64,000 nt of DNA. Origin: an uncultured Collinsella sp. Its GTDB lineage: Bacteria > Actinomycetota > Coriobacteriia > Coriobacteriales > Coriobacteriaceae. The number at the start of each line of letters is the position of its first letter. Position 1 is the stretch's first letter. The stretch spans positions 1 to 64,000 of the forward strand of contig CABSAN010000005.1 of assembly GCA_902475785.1 (NCBI GenBank). The letters run 5' to 3'. Both the position numbers and the translations under genes were made by a program. Under the pieces are notes generated by a model. That model was not told where the DNA came from. It made no database searches and was given only the letters and a program-made list of their open reading frames with translations. Positions 17,422-26,258 of this stretch are shown piece after piece.

Positions 17422-17592
17422 CCGATACATACTGTCTGGCGAATCGTTTGTCAACGAATTCGGTGAACGGTAGTAAATACCGTTCAAGCGTATGTATGTA
17501 TCGGTCGCCGAGCGCGGCACCTCAGTTGGGCTCGTCGGTAGGTAAGGTATATATCGTCCGCAAGTTGCGCGGGGGCACGTCTAGGTGCTCCC
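17422..17592 (+). promoter_or_regulatory. Structured 5' leader RNA (three-way junction plus hairpin)
   Basis: The gap 17259-17622 holds no gene. Within it a perfect 11-bp outer stem (17422-17432 with 17494-17504) encloses two hairpins: 17440-17462 (9 bp with one bulge) and 17464-17486 (9 bp, loop GTAAA). A further 8-bp hairpin lies at 17571-17592, 30 bases before the start codon. Such a closed three-way junction in a 5' leader is riboswitch-like. It matches no class I recognise, and no ligand is claimed. Confidence 0.5.
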
Positions 17593-17622
17593 GGGTAAGA
17601 TTCTCTATTGATAGGAGAAGAC

Positions 17623-19236
17623 ATGGCCATCATCAACAAGGGTATGTCCAGGCGTTCGTTCCTCGGCCTCACCGGCAGCGTCGCTGCTGTCGCAGGGCTT
17701 GGTCTCACCGGCTGCGGTGGCAGCTCTAGCGACGAGGGTTCCGCTTCCGGTTCCACCGATTCCGCCAACCGTGGCGGCGGCGTGATCACCGCTGGTTCCG
17801 CTTACGCTCCGTCCAGCTTCGATCCCGCCAGCACCGGCTCCGCTGTGGGCCTGGGTGCTAACTGGCACGTCGTTGAGGGTCTCTACGGCATCGATTACCA
17901 CGACTACAGCACCTTCAACGAGCTCGCCACCGACGATCCCAAGTCTGTGGACGACACCACTTTCGAGGTCACCATCCGCAAGGGCGCCAAGTTCTCCGAT
18001 GGCACCGAGGTCACCGCTGACGATGTCGTTGCTTCCTACACCGCTTGCGCCGCTTCCGCTACCTATGCTCCGTTCTTCCAGCCCTTCGAGTCCATCGAGG
18101 CCAAGGACGCCAGCACCGTGACGGTCAAGACCAAGGTCCCCAACTTCTCCCTGCTCAAGGATCGTCTGGCCATCGTCCGCGTTACCCCGGCCACCCAGAC
18201 CGAGGAGGATCGCGCCAAGCAGCCGATCGGCTCCGGCCCCTGGATGTACGACTCTATCTCCGATACCGAGATTACCCTGGTTCCCAACCCCGAGTACAAC
18301 GGTGAGTATGCTGCCGAGGATAAGAAGATCCAGTACAGCATCCTGACCGACCCCACCGCTCGCGTTACCGCTCAGCAGGAGGGCTCCACGCTCGTTATGG
18401 AGCTCGTTACCGCTGATGCCGTCGACCAGCTCGAGAGCGCCGGCTGCAAGATCGATAACGTTCAGGGTTTCGGCACCCGCTTCATCATGTTCAACGTCGC
18501 CAAGGAGCCTTGGAACAACGTCAAGGTCCGTCAGGCCGTCATGTATGCGCTCGACACCGAGAAGATGGTCAGCAACACCTTCGCCGGCCTTGCCACCGCT
18601 GCCAGCTGCTACCTGCCCAAGAGCTTCACCAACTATCATGAGGCTTCCACGGTGTACAAGACCGACGCCAAGAAGGCTAAGAAGCTCATCGAGGAGTCTG
18701 GCATCACCCCGGGTGCCATCACCCTGCGCACCACCGACAACGAGCAGATTAAGGGCATGGCCGCCCAGGTCAAGAACGACCTCGACGCTCTCGGCTTCGA
18801 TGTGACCATCCAGACCGATACCTCGCCGGCCACCTACGCTGCCATCGACGGCGGCGAGGCCTACGATATCCTCCTTGCCCCTGGCGATCCTTCCTGCTTC
18901 GGCGCCGACCCCGACCTGCTGCTCAACTGGTGGTACGGCGACAACGTCTGGATGCAGACCCGTTGCCCGTGGAAGGAGTCCGCTGAGTGGCAGAAGCTCC
19001 ACAGTCTCATGGACGAGGCTCTTGCCGCCGAGGGCGACGAGCAGCAGAAGAAGTGGAACGAGTGCTTCGACATCATTGCCGACAACGCCGTTCTGTACCC
19101 CGTTGTCCACGTCAAGACCGTCTCCGCTTCCTGGGACGATCCGTCCACTGCGCCCAACGGCGAGGCCCTCGATGGCTTCAAGGGCATCGGCACGACGAGC
19201 ATGTCCTTCAGGGGCGTTGCGACCGTCAAGGCGTAA
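17623..19236 (+). CDS. ABC transporter substrate-binding lipoprotein (family 5)
   Basis: Solute-binding protein of the oligopeptide/nickel class (SBP_bac_5), exported and lipid-anchored. The 537-residue product has a twin-arginine-like start (MSRRSFLGLTGS), a hydrophobic core and a lipobox ending LTGC at about residue 27, then a Ser/Gly-rich linker. The body has family motifs such as FEVTIRKGAKFSDGTEVTADDV. Start 17623 follows AGGAG. It heads an operon with permease, permease-ATPase and ATPase genes and then nanA-, kinase- and nanE-like genes. Sialic acid is therefore the likeliest cargo, since SatABCD-type systems of this family carry it; peptides remain possible. Confidence 0.85.
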   Translation: MAIINKGMSRRSFLGLTGSVAAVAGLGLTGCGGSSSDEGSASGSTDSANRGGGVITAGSAYAPSSFDPASTGSAVGLGANWHVVEGLYGIDYHDYSTFNELATDDPKSVDDTTFEVTIRKGAKFSDGTEVTADDVVASYTACAASATYAPFFQPFESIEAKDASTVTVKTKVPNFSLLKDRLAIVRVTPATQTEEDRAKQPIGSGPWMYDSISDTEITLVPNPEYNGEYAAEDKKIQYSILTDPTARVTAQQEGSTLVMELVTADAVDQLESAGCKIDNVQGFGTRFIMFNVAKEPWNNVKVRQAVMYALDTEKMVSNTFAGLATAASCYLPKSFTNYHEASTVYKTDAKKAKKLIEESGITPGAITLRTTDNEQIKGMAAQVKNDLDALGFDVTIQTDTSPATYAAIDGGEAYDILLAPGDPSCFGADPDLLLNWWYGDNVWMQTRCPWKESAEWQKLHSLMDEALAAEGDEQQKKWNECFDIIADNAVLYPVVHVKTVSASWDDPSTAPNGEALDGFKGIGTTSMSFRGVATVKA

Positions 19237-19298
19237 GACTCGCTTGAGTCTGTATGCAGGATGTCGGTCGTTGGGACCGTATCCTCATAGTTGAAACA

Positions 19299-19332
19299 AA
19301 GACCCGGGCGGCAACGATGTCGCTCGGGTCTT
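19299..19332 (+). promoter_or_regulatory. Intercistronic stem-loop after the binding-protein gene
   Basis: Eight-base stem AAGACCCG/CGGGTCTT (19299-19306 with 19325-19332) and a large loop, with no T-run. It lies between the binding protein and its permease and probably protects the upstream message or reduces downstream expression. Confidence 0.6.
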
Positions 19333-19393
19333 GTAATGAGTATCCGTACTCATATACCAGTTGGTCCTACCGACAAAAGAAAGGGGAGAGAAC

Positions 19394-20350
19394 GTGAACA
19401 ACTTGCTACGTTTGATTGGAAGGCGTCTCGTGGCGCTGCCGATCATGGCATTGGGCGTCACCGTCCTGGTGTTCTTCCTTATGTCGTTCTCCAAGACCGA
19501 CCCCGCCTACACGGCGTTGGGTGACGGTGCCTCGCCCGAGGCGGTCGCCGAGTACCATGAGAAGTATGGTCTGGACGACCCCTGGCCCGTGCGCTACGTG
19601 CGCTATATGGGCGATTTGATCCATGGCGACATGGGCACCTATGGTGCTGCTCGCAACTCCGTTGCCAAGCGCATCTCCACGGCCCTGCCCGTTACGATGC
19701 AGCTGACCTTCATCGGTCTTGCCATCGGTGCGGTCGTTTCGTTTTTGCTCGGCGTCATCGCGGCACTGTATCGCGACAAATGGCCGGACCAAGTGATCCG
19801 CGTCTTTTCCATCGCCGGCTTGGCAACCCCGTCGTTCTGGCTTGCCGTTCTGTTGATCCTGCTGTTCTCTTCCTACCTTAAGGTGCTTCCGGCATCGGGT
19901 GCTCTGCCTCACTTCACCACGAATCCGGTTGGCTATCTGGGGCGTATGATCATGCCCGCTATCGCCTTGGCATTTCCGCTGACGGGCCAGATGACTCGTA
20001 TCGTGCGTACCGCCATGGTCGAGGAGCTCGACAAGGACTATGTCCGTATGGCTCGTGGCGCCGGCGTTCCCGAGAAGGTCGTCGTCGGCATCAACGTTCT
20101 TCGCAATGCGCTGATCACCCCGGTCACCACCCTCGGTCTTAAGATCGGTTACCTCATGGGCGGCGCCGTCGTCATCGAGGTTATCTTCAACCTCCCCGGC
20201 ATGGGCACCGCGATTCTGCAGGGCGTTCAGGGCAACGAGGCGAACCTGGTTCAGGGCGTCGTTATCGTCGTTGCTCTTGCCTTCATCATCATCAACATCG
20301 TGGTTGACATGCTCTACCTGCTCATCAACCCGCGCATCAGGACGGTGTAG
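19394..20350 (+). CDS. ABC transporter permease (DppB/OppB-like)
   Basis: Membrane permease of a binding-protein-dependent importer. The 318-residue product has about six hydrophobic segments, starts with LLRLIGRRLVALPIMALGV, and carries the cytoplasmic EAA-type loop (DKDYVRMARGAGVPEKVVVGINVLRNALIT) that docks to the ATPase. The GTG at 19394 with AAGGGGAG upstream is the likely start; longer in-frame versions lack a ribosome binding site. The next gene starts three bases after the stop. Confidence 0.9.
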   Translation: MNNLLRLIGRRLVALPIMALGVTVLVFFLMSFSKTDPAYTALGDGASPEAVAEYHEKYGLDDPWPVRYVRYMGDLIHGDMGTYGAARNSVAKRISTALPVTMQLTFIGLAIGAVVSFLLGVIAALYRDKWPDQVIRVFSIAGLATPSFWLAVLLILLFSSYLKVLPASGALPHFTTNPVGYLGRMIMPAIALAFPLTGQMTRIVRTAMVEELDKDYVRMARGAGVPEKVVVGINVLRNALITPVTTLGLKIGYLMGGAVVIEVIFNLPGMGTAILQGVQGNEANLVQGVVIVVALAFIIINIVVDMLYLLINPRIRTV

Positions 20351-20353
20351 ATT

Positions 20354-22369
20354 ATGGTAAAGATTCGAGAGAAGCAAACCGAGCAGCTCGAGAAGGCTGC
20401 CTCCAAGGGGCTCAAGCTCGGTGGCTGGAAGAAGATGACGTTGTCTTCTAAGATTGCCGCCGTCGTGCTGGTGCTGGTCGCCCTGACTGCGATTCTTGCG
20501 CCCTTGCTTGCCCCCTATAGCCCGGTCGAGATCTTTACGGCTCGCCAGGCTCCCGGCAACGGATTTATCTTCGGTACCGACGATAAGGGTCGCGACATTC
20601 TGTCACGTATGCTCTACGGTGGTCGTTACTCGCTGATTATCGGCTTTGGCGCCACTGCCATGGCTCTGGTCTGCGGCTCGGTCGTGGGCGCCCTTGCAGC
20701 GGTTTCGCGCAAGGCCGTCTCCGAGACGATCATGCGTATCCTGGACATCATCATGTCCATCCCGGGCATCGCCCTCGCGGCCGTCTTCGTCTCCATCCTG
20801 GGCAACTCCGTGCCGTCGATTATCTTCGCCATCGGCTTTATGTACACTCCGCAGATTGCCCGTATCGTGCGCGCCAACATCGTGTCCGAGTACGGCGAGG
20901 ACTATGTCCGCGCGGTCATCGTTTCCGGCGCCAAGGCTCCGTGGATTTTGATCAAGCATGTTCTGCGTAACTGCATCGCCCCGATCATGGTCTTTACCGT
21001 TACCCTGGTCGCCGACGCCATCATCTTCGAGGCCTCGCTGACCTTCATCGGCGCTGGTATCCAGGAGCCCACCGCTACCTGGGGCAACATCCTCGCCGAC
21101 GCCCGCGGCGGCGTGCTCGCTGGCCGTTGGTGGCAGGCGCTGTTCCCGGGCCTGGCCATCATGATCACCTGCCTGGCGCTCAACATCCTCTCCGAGGGCA
21201 TTACCGACGCCATGGCCGCTGCTCCCTCCGCCGCCCTGGATCCGACCGATTCCTCCAAGCGTCGCGAGGCCGACCTGCTGGTCTCCGACCCCGTTCGCGC
21301 CTACAAGGAGCAGGCCCAGTCCCTCTCCGCTCGCCTTGGCGCCCTGCGCGATGTCGAGCTCAAGCGTGACGATCGCCATGTGCCCGACGAGTCTGTCGAA
21401 CCGATTCTCTCGGTCCGTGACTTCTGCATTCAGTTTGAGCATCACGGTGATATCAACGTCGTCGACCATGTCAACTTTGACGTCCGTCCTGGTCAGACCA
21501 TGGGCCTGGTGGGCGAGTCCGGTTGCGGTAAGTCCATCACCACGCTGGCCATCATGGGCCTGACCGACGATGACGAGCATCTTTCCGGCGAGGTCCTCTG
21601 GGAGGGCCGTGACCTGCTTAAGATGAGCAAGAAGGAGTGGTTCGGCCTGCGCGGTACCGATATCGCTATGGTCTATCAGGACGCCCTGTCTTCGCTCAAC
21701 CCCTCCATGCTCATCTCTGCCCAGATGAAGCAGCTCACCAAGCGCGGCGGCACCCGCAGCGCCGAGGAGCTTCTGGAGCTCGTCGGCCTCGATCCCAAGC
21801 GCACGCTCGAGAGCTATCCGCACGAGCTTTCCGGCGGCCAGCGTCAGCGTGTCCTGATCGCTATGGCCCTTACCCGCGACCCCAAGCTGGTCATCTGCGA
21901 CGAGCCCACGACCGCTCTGGACGTTACCGTCCAGAAGCAGGTCATTAAGCTGCTCAACGATCTTCAGGCCAAGCTCGGCTTTGCCATGATCTTCGTTTCG
22001 CACGACCTGGCACTGGTCGCCGAGGTCGCCCACAACATCACGGTTATGTACGCTGGCCAGGTTATCGAGCAGGCGCCCACCAAGGAGCTGCTCACTAACC
22101 CGATCCACGAGTACACCCGCGGTCTTCTGGGTTCCGTCCTGTCCATCGAGAGCGGTTCGGGCCGCCTGCACCAGGTGCCCGGCGCCGTTCCGAGCCCGCG
22201 CGATTTCCCCAAGGGCGATCGCTTCGCACCCCGCTCGAGCCATCCGCGCATTGGCCTGGACACCCGTCCGGTCTTCAAGCGCGTGCCCGGCACCGAGCAC
22301 TTCTATTCCGAGCTCCCCGATGAGGTGCTCAAGGCAAATGGTTTGACCCCTCACGCGGAGGTGATGTAG
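20354..22369 (+). CDS. Fused ABC permease (DppC-like) and ATPase (DppD-like)
   Basis: One 671-residue chain joins two transporter subunits usually encoded separately. Residues 1 to about 290 form a DppC-type permease with six hydrophobic segments, FGTDDKGRDILSRMLYG and the EAA loop (YVRAVIVSGAKAPWILIKHVLRN). A charged linker (about 290-350) leads to a DppD-type ATPase: Walker A GLVGESGCGKS near 386, signature LSGGQRQR near 491, Walker B VICDEPTTALD near 513, and a C-terminal oligopeptide-transporter tail. No stop or frameshift separates the halves. The fusion forces 1:1 stoichiometry. It lies between the DppB-like and DppF-like genes. Confidence 0.9.
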   Translation: MVKIREKQTEQLEKAASKGLKLGGWKKMTLSSKIAAVVLVLVALTAILAPLLAPYSPVEIFTARQAPGNGFIFGTDDKGRDILSRMLYGGRYSLIIGFGATAMALVCGSVVGALAAVSRKAVSETIMRILDIIMSIPGIALAAVFVSILGNSVPSIIFAIGFMYTPQIARIVRANIVSEYGEDYVRAVIVSGAKAPWILIKHVLRNCIAPIMVFTVTLVADAIIFEASLTFIGAGIQEPTATWGNILADARGGVLAGRWWQALFPGLAIMITCLALNILSEGITDAMAAAPSAALDPTDSSKRREADLLVSDPVRAYKEQAQSLSARLGALRDVELKRDDRHVPDESVEPILSVRDFCIQFEHHGDINVVDHVNFDVRPGQTMGLVGESGCGKSITTLAIMGLTDDDEHLSGEVLWEGRDLLKMSKKEWFGLRGTDIAMVYQDALSSLNPSMLISAQMKQLTKRGGTRSAEELLELVGLDPKRTLESYPHELSGGQRQRVLIAMALTRDPKLVICDEPTTALDVTVQKQVIKLLNDLQAKLGFAMIFVSHDLALVAEVAHNITVMYAGQVIEQAPTKELLTNPIHEYTRGLLGSVLSIESGSGRLHQVPGAVPSPRDFPKGDRFAPRSSHPRIGLDTRPVFKRVPGTEHFYSELPDEVLKANGLTPHAEVM

Positions 22370-23197
22370 ATGAGCGAGACCGCAGTCAACGGCGTCGAGC
22401 CGATCATCTTCCTTGATGACGTCCACGTCACCTTTAGGACCCGTACCGGCTCGATTCTGCACCCCAACCTGGTTCACGCCGTCCAGGGTGTAACGATTAA
22501 GCTCATGCCCGGTCAGACGATCGGCATCGTCGGCGAGTCCGGTTGCGGCAAGTCCACCACCGCCAACGTCATGTGCGGCCTGCAGGCCCCCACGAGCGGC
22601 AAGGTCTACTTTAAGGGCAAGGACGTTACCAAACGTACCGCCGAGGACCGTCGCCACATGGGTCGCGTCATCTCGGTCGTGTTCCAGAACCCGGCCACGG
22701 CGCTCAACCCCCGCATGGTCGTTCGCGAGCAGCTGCTCGACCCCATGCGCGTCCACAACCTGGGTACCGAGGCCGAGCAGGAGAAGCGCGTCAAGGAACT
22801 CTTGGAGCTCACCGGTCTGCCCAGCTCCGCTGCCGAGGTTCTTCCCGGCCAGCTTTCGGGCGGCCAGCGCCAGCGCGTCGCAATTGCCCGTGCCCTGTCG
22901 CTGAACCCCGATGCCATCATCGCCGACGAGCCCACCTCGGCTCTGGACGTTTCGGTCCGCGCGCAGATTCTGAACCTGCTGACCGACCTTAAGAAGGAGC
23001 TCGGCCTGGCCATGGTGTTCATCAGCCATGACATCCAGACGGTCCGCTATATCTCTGACGACATCATCGTTATGAATGGCGGCAGGATCGTCGAGCAGGG
23101 CGAGGCCAAGCAGGTCTTCCAGCACCCCCAGGACCCCTACACCAAGATGCTGCTCGGCGCTGCGCCGTCGCTGCTGCACCCCAAGCTCGGCGAGTAG
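22370..23197 (+). CDS. ABC transporter ATPase (DppF-like)
   Basis: Second ATPase of the importer, pairing with the ATPase half of the preceding fusion. The 275-residue product has Walker A GIVGESGCGKSTT, Q-loop VFQNP, signature LSGGQRQRVAIARALS, Walker B AIIADEPTSALDVS and H-loop ISHD. The ATG directly follows the stop of the fusion gene. It is shorter at the C terminus than typical OppF (about 320), lacking the Cys-rich tail that is present in the second transporter operon of this window. Confidence 0.9.
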   Translation: MSETAVNGVEPIIFLDDVHVTFRTRTGSILHPNLVHAVQGVTIKLMPGQTIGIVGESGCGKSTTANVMCGLQAPTSGKVYFKGKDVTKRTAEDRRHMGRVISVVFQNPATALNPRMVVREQLLDPMRVHNLGTEAEQEKRVKELLELTGLPSSAAEVLPGQLSGGQRQRVAIARALSLNPDAIIADEPTSALDVSVRAQILNLLTDLKKELGLAMVFISHDIQTVRYISDDIIVMNGGRIVEQGEAKQVFQHPQDPYTKMLLGAAPSLLHPKLGE

Positions 23198-23213
23198 CCT
23201 CGCTTTCCCTCCC

Positions 23214-23241
23214 GTGCGCCCGGTTCCCTTGCCGGGCGCAC
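23214..23241 (+). promoter_or_regulatory. Intercistronic hairpin after the transporter genes
   Basis: Perfect 10-bp GC-rich stem (23214-23223 with 23232-23241), 8-base loop, no T-run. It separates the transporter from the enzyme genes and may set relative expression. Confidence 0.6.
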
Positions 23242-23277
23242 CTCCGTTGCGATTTCGAAAGATTGGGTTCACGAGCC

Positions 23278-24255
23278 ATGCCAAGTGCTCAGGAGCTACA
23301 ACATCAATTTGGTGAATACCGAGGCGCCATGCCCCGTCCATCAGATTTCGATCTCTTTTGGAAGGATCGCATGGCCGAGGCCGACGCCGTCGGGCTTGAC
23401 TATGCGATCGAGACGGCATCGGTCGCCGATGCCGCGACCTGCCAGCTTTTCGACCTCTGGTATACCGGCATGTGTGGCGCGCGCCTGCATGCCAAGTACC
23501 TTAAACCCGTCTCGGACGAGCCCGTGCCATTGGTACTTCAGTTCCATGGGTATCCGGGTGCAAGCCGCAGCTGGTTTGAGCAGGCGTCGTTTGCGGGCAT
23601 GGGCATGGCACTCATCGCCCTCGATTGCCCCGGCCAAGGAGGTCCCTCCGAGGACATTGGTGGATTTGAGGGCACAACGGTTGCCGGGCATATCGTCGCC
23701 GGTATCGACGGCGACCCTGCCAACCTCTACTATGTCCGCTTACACCAAGATATTCGAATCCTGTGCCGCATCGTTCGCGAGCTCGAGGGCATCGATCTTG
23801 CGCGTGTGTTTGTGAACGGCGCGTCGCAGGGCGGCGGTTTGGGCATTGCGACCTGTGCGCTTAACAGCGAGCTTATCAATCGCGCCGCCATCCTCTATCC
23901 CTTCCTGTCAGATTTCCGCCTGGTCTGGGATTTGGATGCCGACGACATTGCCTACGAGGGCCTGCGCTATTGGTCTCGCTGGTTTGACGAGGACTCGACT
24001 CGTATTGACGAAGCCTATGCCAAGCTGGCGTACTTCGATTCCAAGAACTTTGCCCCTATGGTCAAATGCCCCGTGCTGTTTGGCACCGGCACAGCCGATA
24101 TCGTCTGTCCGCCAGCGACGCAGTTTGCGGTCTATAACAACCTGACCTGCGAAAAGCGTCATGAGTTCTTTGAAGGCTTTGGCCACGAGGAGATTCAGGA
24201 TTTTGACGATTTGATCATTCCGTTTTTCTGCAAGGGAGGGGAGGCTCATGTCTAA
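23278..24255 (+). CDS. Acetyl-esterase, AXE1/cephalosporin-C-deacetylase family
   Basis: Alpha/beta-hydrolase of the acetyl-xylan-esterase (AXE1) group, cleaving acetyl esters from sugars. The 325-residue protein has the oxyanion motif QFHGYPG (88-94), the family RGQGG-like segment (here CPGQGGPSED), nucleophile Ser183 in GASQGGG, Asp274 in GTADIVCPP and His303 in GFGHEE: a full catalytic triad. No signal peptide, so it acts in the cytoplasm on imported sugar. In this operon a role in removing O-acetyl groups from sialic acid before NanA is attractive but inferred. Start 23278 has only a weak ribosome binding site. Confidence 0.8.
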   Translation: MPSAQELQHQFGEYRGAMPRPSDFDLFWKDRMAEADAVGLDYAIETASVADAATCQLFDLWYTGMCGARLHAKYLKPVSDEPVPLVLQFHGYPGASRSWFEQASFAGMGMALIALDCPGQGGPSEDIGGFEGTTVAGHIVAGIDGDPANLYYVRLHQDIRILCRIVRELEGIDLARVFVNGASQGGGLGIATCALNSELINRAAILYPFLSDFRLVWDLDADDIAYEGLRYWSRWFDEDSTRIDEAYAKLAYFDSKNFAPMVKCPVLFGTGTADIVCPPATQFAVYNNLTCEKRHEFFEGFGHEEIQDFDDLIIPFFCKGGEAHV

Positions 24256-25099
24256 GTGCGAGAGCAATGTTGACGAGCTGATTGTCCCCGGGCTCGTGGG
24301 AATTCCTGGAACGGTTTCGTCAAGGCTCGCAGAATATCGGGACTGGCGCGGTGATGTCCAAGCAGATGTTTCTGATTTAGAGACATGCGCTTCGAATCTT
24401 GAGATTCAAGGCCTGGCCATTACGGCGATTGACTTTGTTAACCCCTGCGCCCGTTACTCGGAGGTCTCCTTTGAGCTCGGTGACGATGCGATTCACGCTC
24501 GTTTGATCGAGCCTGTCGGTCGTGCCCGAGTATCTGAGCGCGTGCCGCTGTGCCTGATGTTCCACGACATCGATCGGCCTGTGCGCGGCTGGCATCACAT
24601 GACGAGATTTGCCGCCATGGGGTATGCCGTCCTCGCGCTGGATGACGATGTTGCTGGTGCGAACGACCTGCAGCGGGGGATTTCTTCGCCCGCTTTTGTC
24701 GAGCGCGTCCGTTGGGGTTGCGCGCTGGCGAAGGTGGCGCGCAATCTTGATGGCATGGACCCCGACCGCATCTTTGCATGGGGCGAGGGTCTTGGCGGCG
24801 GAGTCGCGCTGGCGGTTTCTGCTCTGGACGAGCGGGGCCTCGCCTGCACGGCGGTTGCCAATCCGCTTCCTGGCGGCCTCGAGGCGCTGTCGTCTCGGGT
24901 GCGCGGATCGGTGCTCATGGGCACATCGCTTATGGATACCGTGAGCGATCCCAAGGATCAGTTTGCCGTATTCAACGGTCTTGAGTGTGACCGGAGGCAT
25001 ATCATCTATGCAAAATACGCTCACGAGCGCATCAATGCGTTCGAAAACGAAGTCGTCGACCTCTTTAACCAAACGTTCTACCCGTGTTCTTTGGCCTAG
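24248..25099 (+). CDS. AXE1-like paralogue lacking the catalytic serine
   Basis: This 283-residue protein aligns along its length with the esterase just upstream (shared RIFAWGEGLGGG versus RVFVNGASQGGG, QFAVFNGLECDRRH versus QFAVYNNLTCEKRH), so it is a diverged tandem duplicate. The Ser nucleophile position is Gly181, and the oxyanion segment reads MFHDIDR instead of QFHGYPG; the acid (Asp230) and His259 remain. It is therefore probably not a serine esterase: a pseudoenzyme, partner subunit or altered enzyme. It overlaps the upstream gene by 8 bases (ATG 24248, stop 24253-24255), implying coupled translation and perhaps complex formation. Confidence 0.75.
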   Translation: MSKCESNVDELIVPGLVGIPGTVSSRLAEYRDWRGDVQADVSDLETCASNLEIQGLAITAIDFVNPCARYSEVSFELGDDAIHARLIEPVGRARVSERVPLCLMFHDIDRPVRGWHHMTRFAAMGYAVLALDDDVAGANDLQRGISSPAFVERVRWGCALAKVARNLDGMDPDRIFAWGEGLGGGVALAVSALDERGLACTAVANPLPGGLEALSSRVRGSVLMGTSLMDTVSDPKDQFAVFNGLECDRRHIIYAKYAHERINAFENEVVDLFNQTFYPCSLA

Positions 25100-25167
25100 A
25101 CGGCCTGGACACTGCCAACAAGAGTGGGCGGCATAGGGCTGCCCGCCAGACAACTAAGGAGATTCTT

Positions 25168-26088
25168 GTGGCAACTCAGAAATTCACCGGCGTTATCCCT
25201 CCCGTCGTTGTTCCCGATACCGAAGACCACCAGCTCGATGTTGCCTCCTTTGAGCGCAGCATCAACCGCATGATCGATGCCGGCGTCGATGGCTTGTTCT
25301 TCCTGGGCTCCTCGGGCGAGGTCGTCTTCTCCACCGACGAGCGTCGCCGTCAGATCATCGCCGAGGCCGTCCGTATCGTCGACCACCGCGTTCCCGTTCT
25401 GGTCGGCATCATCGACACCGAGACCGAGCGCATGATCGAGCACGGTAAGGTCGCTCAGGAGCTGGGCGCCGATGCGCTTGTCGCCACCTGCCCGTTCTAT
25501 GCCCTGCAGGGCATGACCGAGGTCGAGGAGCACTTCCGCATCCTGCATGAGGAACTCGACCTGCCCATCTTCGCCTACGACATCCCCGTGTGTGTCCACA
25601 CCAAGCTCCCGTGGAAGCTCCTTGCCAAGCTCGGTGCCGAGGGCGTTCTGGCCGGCGTCAAGGATTCCTCGGGTGATGACATCTCGTTCCGCTACCTCGT
25701 TCAGGAGAACGAGAAGAACGGCCATCCGATGAGCATTCTCACCGGTCACGAGGTTGTTGTCGACGGCGCCTACCTCGGTGGCGCCGACGGTTCCGTCCCG
25801 GGTCTCGCCAACGTTGAGCCCGAGGGCTACGTACGTCAGTGGAAGGCCGCTCAGGCTGGTGACTGGGCTACCGTCAAGGCCGAGCAGGACCGCCTCAATG
25901 AGATTTCGCACATCTGGGATGTCACCTCGGGCGTCCAGGGCTATGCCGGTGGCGTCGGCGCCTTCAAGACCGCTATGAACCTCATGGGCATCTTCGACAG
26001 CCCGACCATGCCGCGCCCGGTGAAGGCCATGACCGGCGAGAACGTCGAGGCGATTAAGAAGGTCCTCCAGGACAACGGTCTCCTGTAA
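25168..26088 (+). CDS. nanA: N-acetylneuraminate lyase-like aldolase (DHDPS/NAL family)
   Basis: Class I aldolase of the dihydrodipicolinate-synthase/N-acetylneuraminate-lyase family. The 306-residue TIM barrel has the substrate carboxylate motif GSSGE (47-51), Tyr137 (AYDIPV) and Schiff-base Lys165 (AGVKDSSGD), the same positions as in E. coli NanA. GSSGE rather than DapA's GTTGE, and the neighbouring kinase and nanE genes, favour sialic-acid cleavage to ManNAc and pyruvate. Other aldol substrates of this family cannot be excluded from sequence. The GTG at 25168 is preceded by AAGGAGA. Confidence 0.78.
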   Translation: MATQKFTGVIPPVVVPDTEDHQLDVASFERSINRMIDAGVDGLFFLGSSGEVVFSTDERRRQIIAEAVRIVDHRVPVLVGIIDTETERMIEHGKVAQELGADALVATCPFYALQGMTEVEEHFRILHEELDLPIFAYDIPVCVHTKLPWKLLAKLGAEGVLAGVKDSSGDDISFRYLVQENEKNGHPMSILTGHEVVVDGAYLGGADGSVPGLANVEPEGYVRQWKAAQAGDWATVKAEQDRLNEISHIWDVTSGVQGYAGGVGAFKTAMNLMGIFDSPTMPRPVKAMTGENVEAIKKVLQDNGLL

Positions 26089-26091
26089 AGC

Positions 26092-26187
26092 TTCCCCGGG
26101 CACCCGATCTTGGGGCTCAAGCGGTCGAGCGTGACCCATTAGGTCAACGCCCGACCGCTTTCACCCCAACCTCGGGCACCCGGGAAA
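26092..26187. repeat. Long nested palindrome A (nanA-kinase gap)
   Basis: A roughly 96-base imperfect palindrome fills the space between nanA and the ROK kinase. Paired blocks from outside in: CCCGGG (26095-26100) with CCCGGG (26179-26184), CCGA with TCGG, GGGG with CCCC, a 9-bp block 26119-26127 with 26152-26160, and TGACC with GGTCA. Its outer arms resemble those of palindrome C (46098-46190) while its centre differs. Confidence 0.8.
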
Positions 26188-26258
26188 CCTTTACCAAGCT
26201 GCGGCGATAACGCAGCCTTCATTTCCTGTAGTTGTTTTTATCTCCTAAGGAGAGCGAC

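Noticed and set aside
17540..17556. GGTATA-like bases resembling an E. coli NanR site before the transporter operon
   Set aside because: The match is short and single, and NanR is a proteobacterial GntR regulator; no support for an equivalent here.
20603..23419. A 938-codon open frame on the minus strand over the ABC transporter genes
   Set aside because: Antisense to well-supported ATPase and permease genes; composition is a mirror of their GC-rich codons, with no ribosome binding site and no motif.
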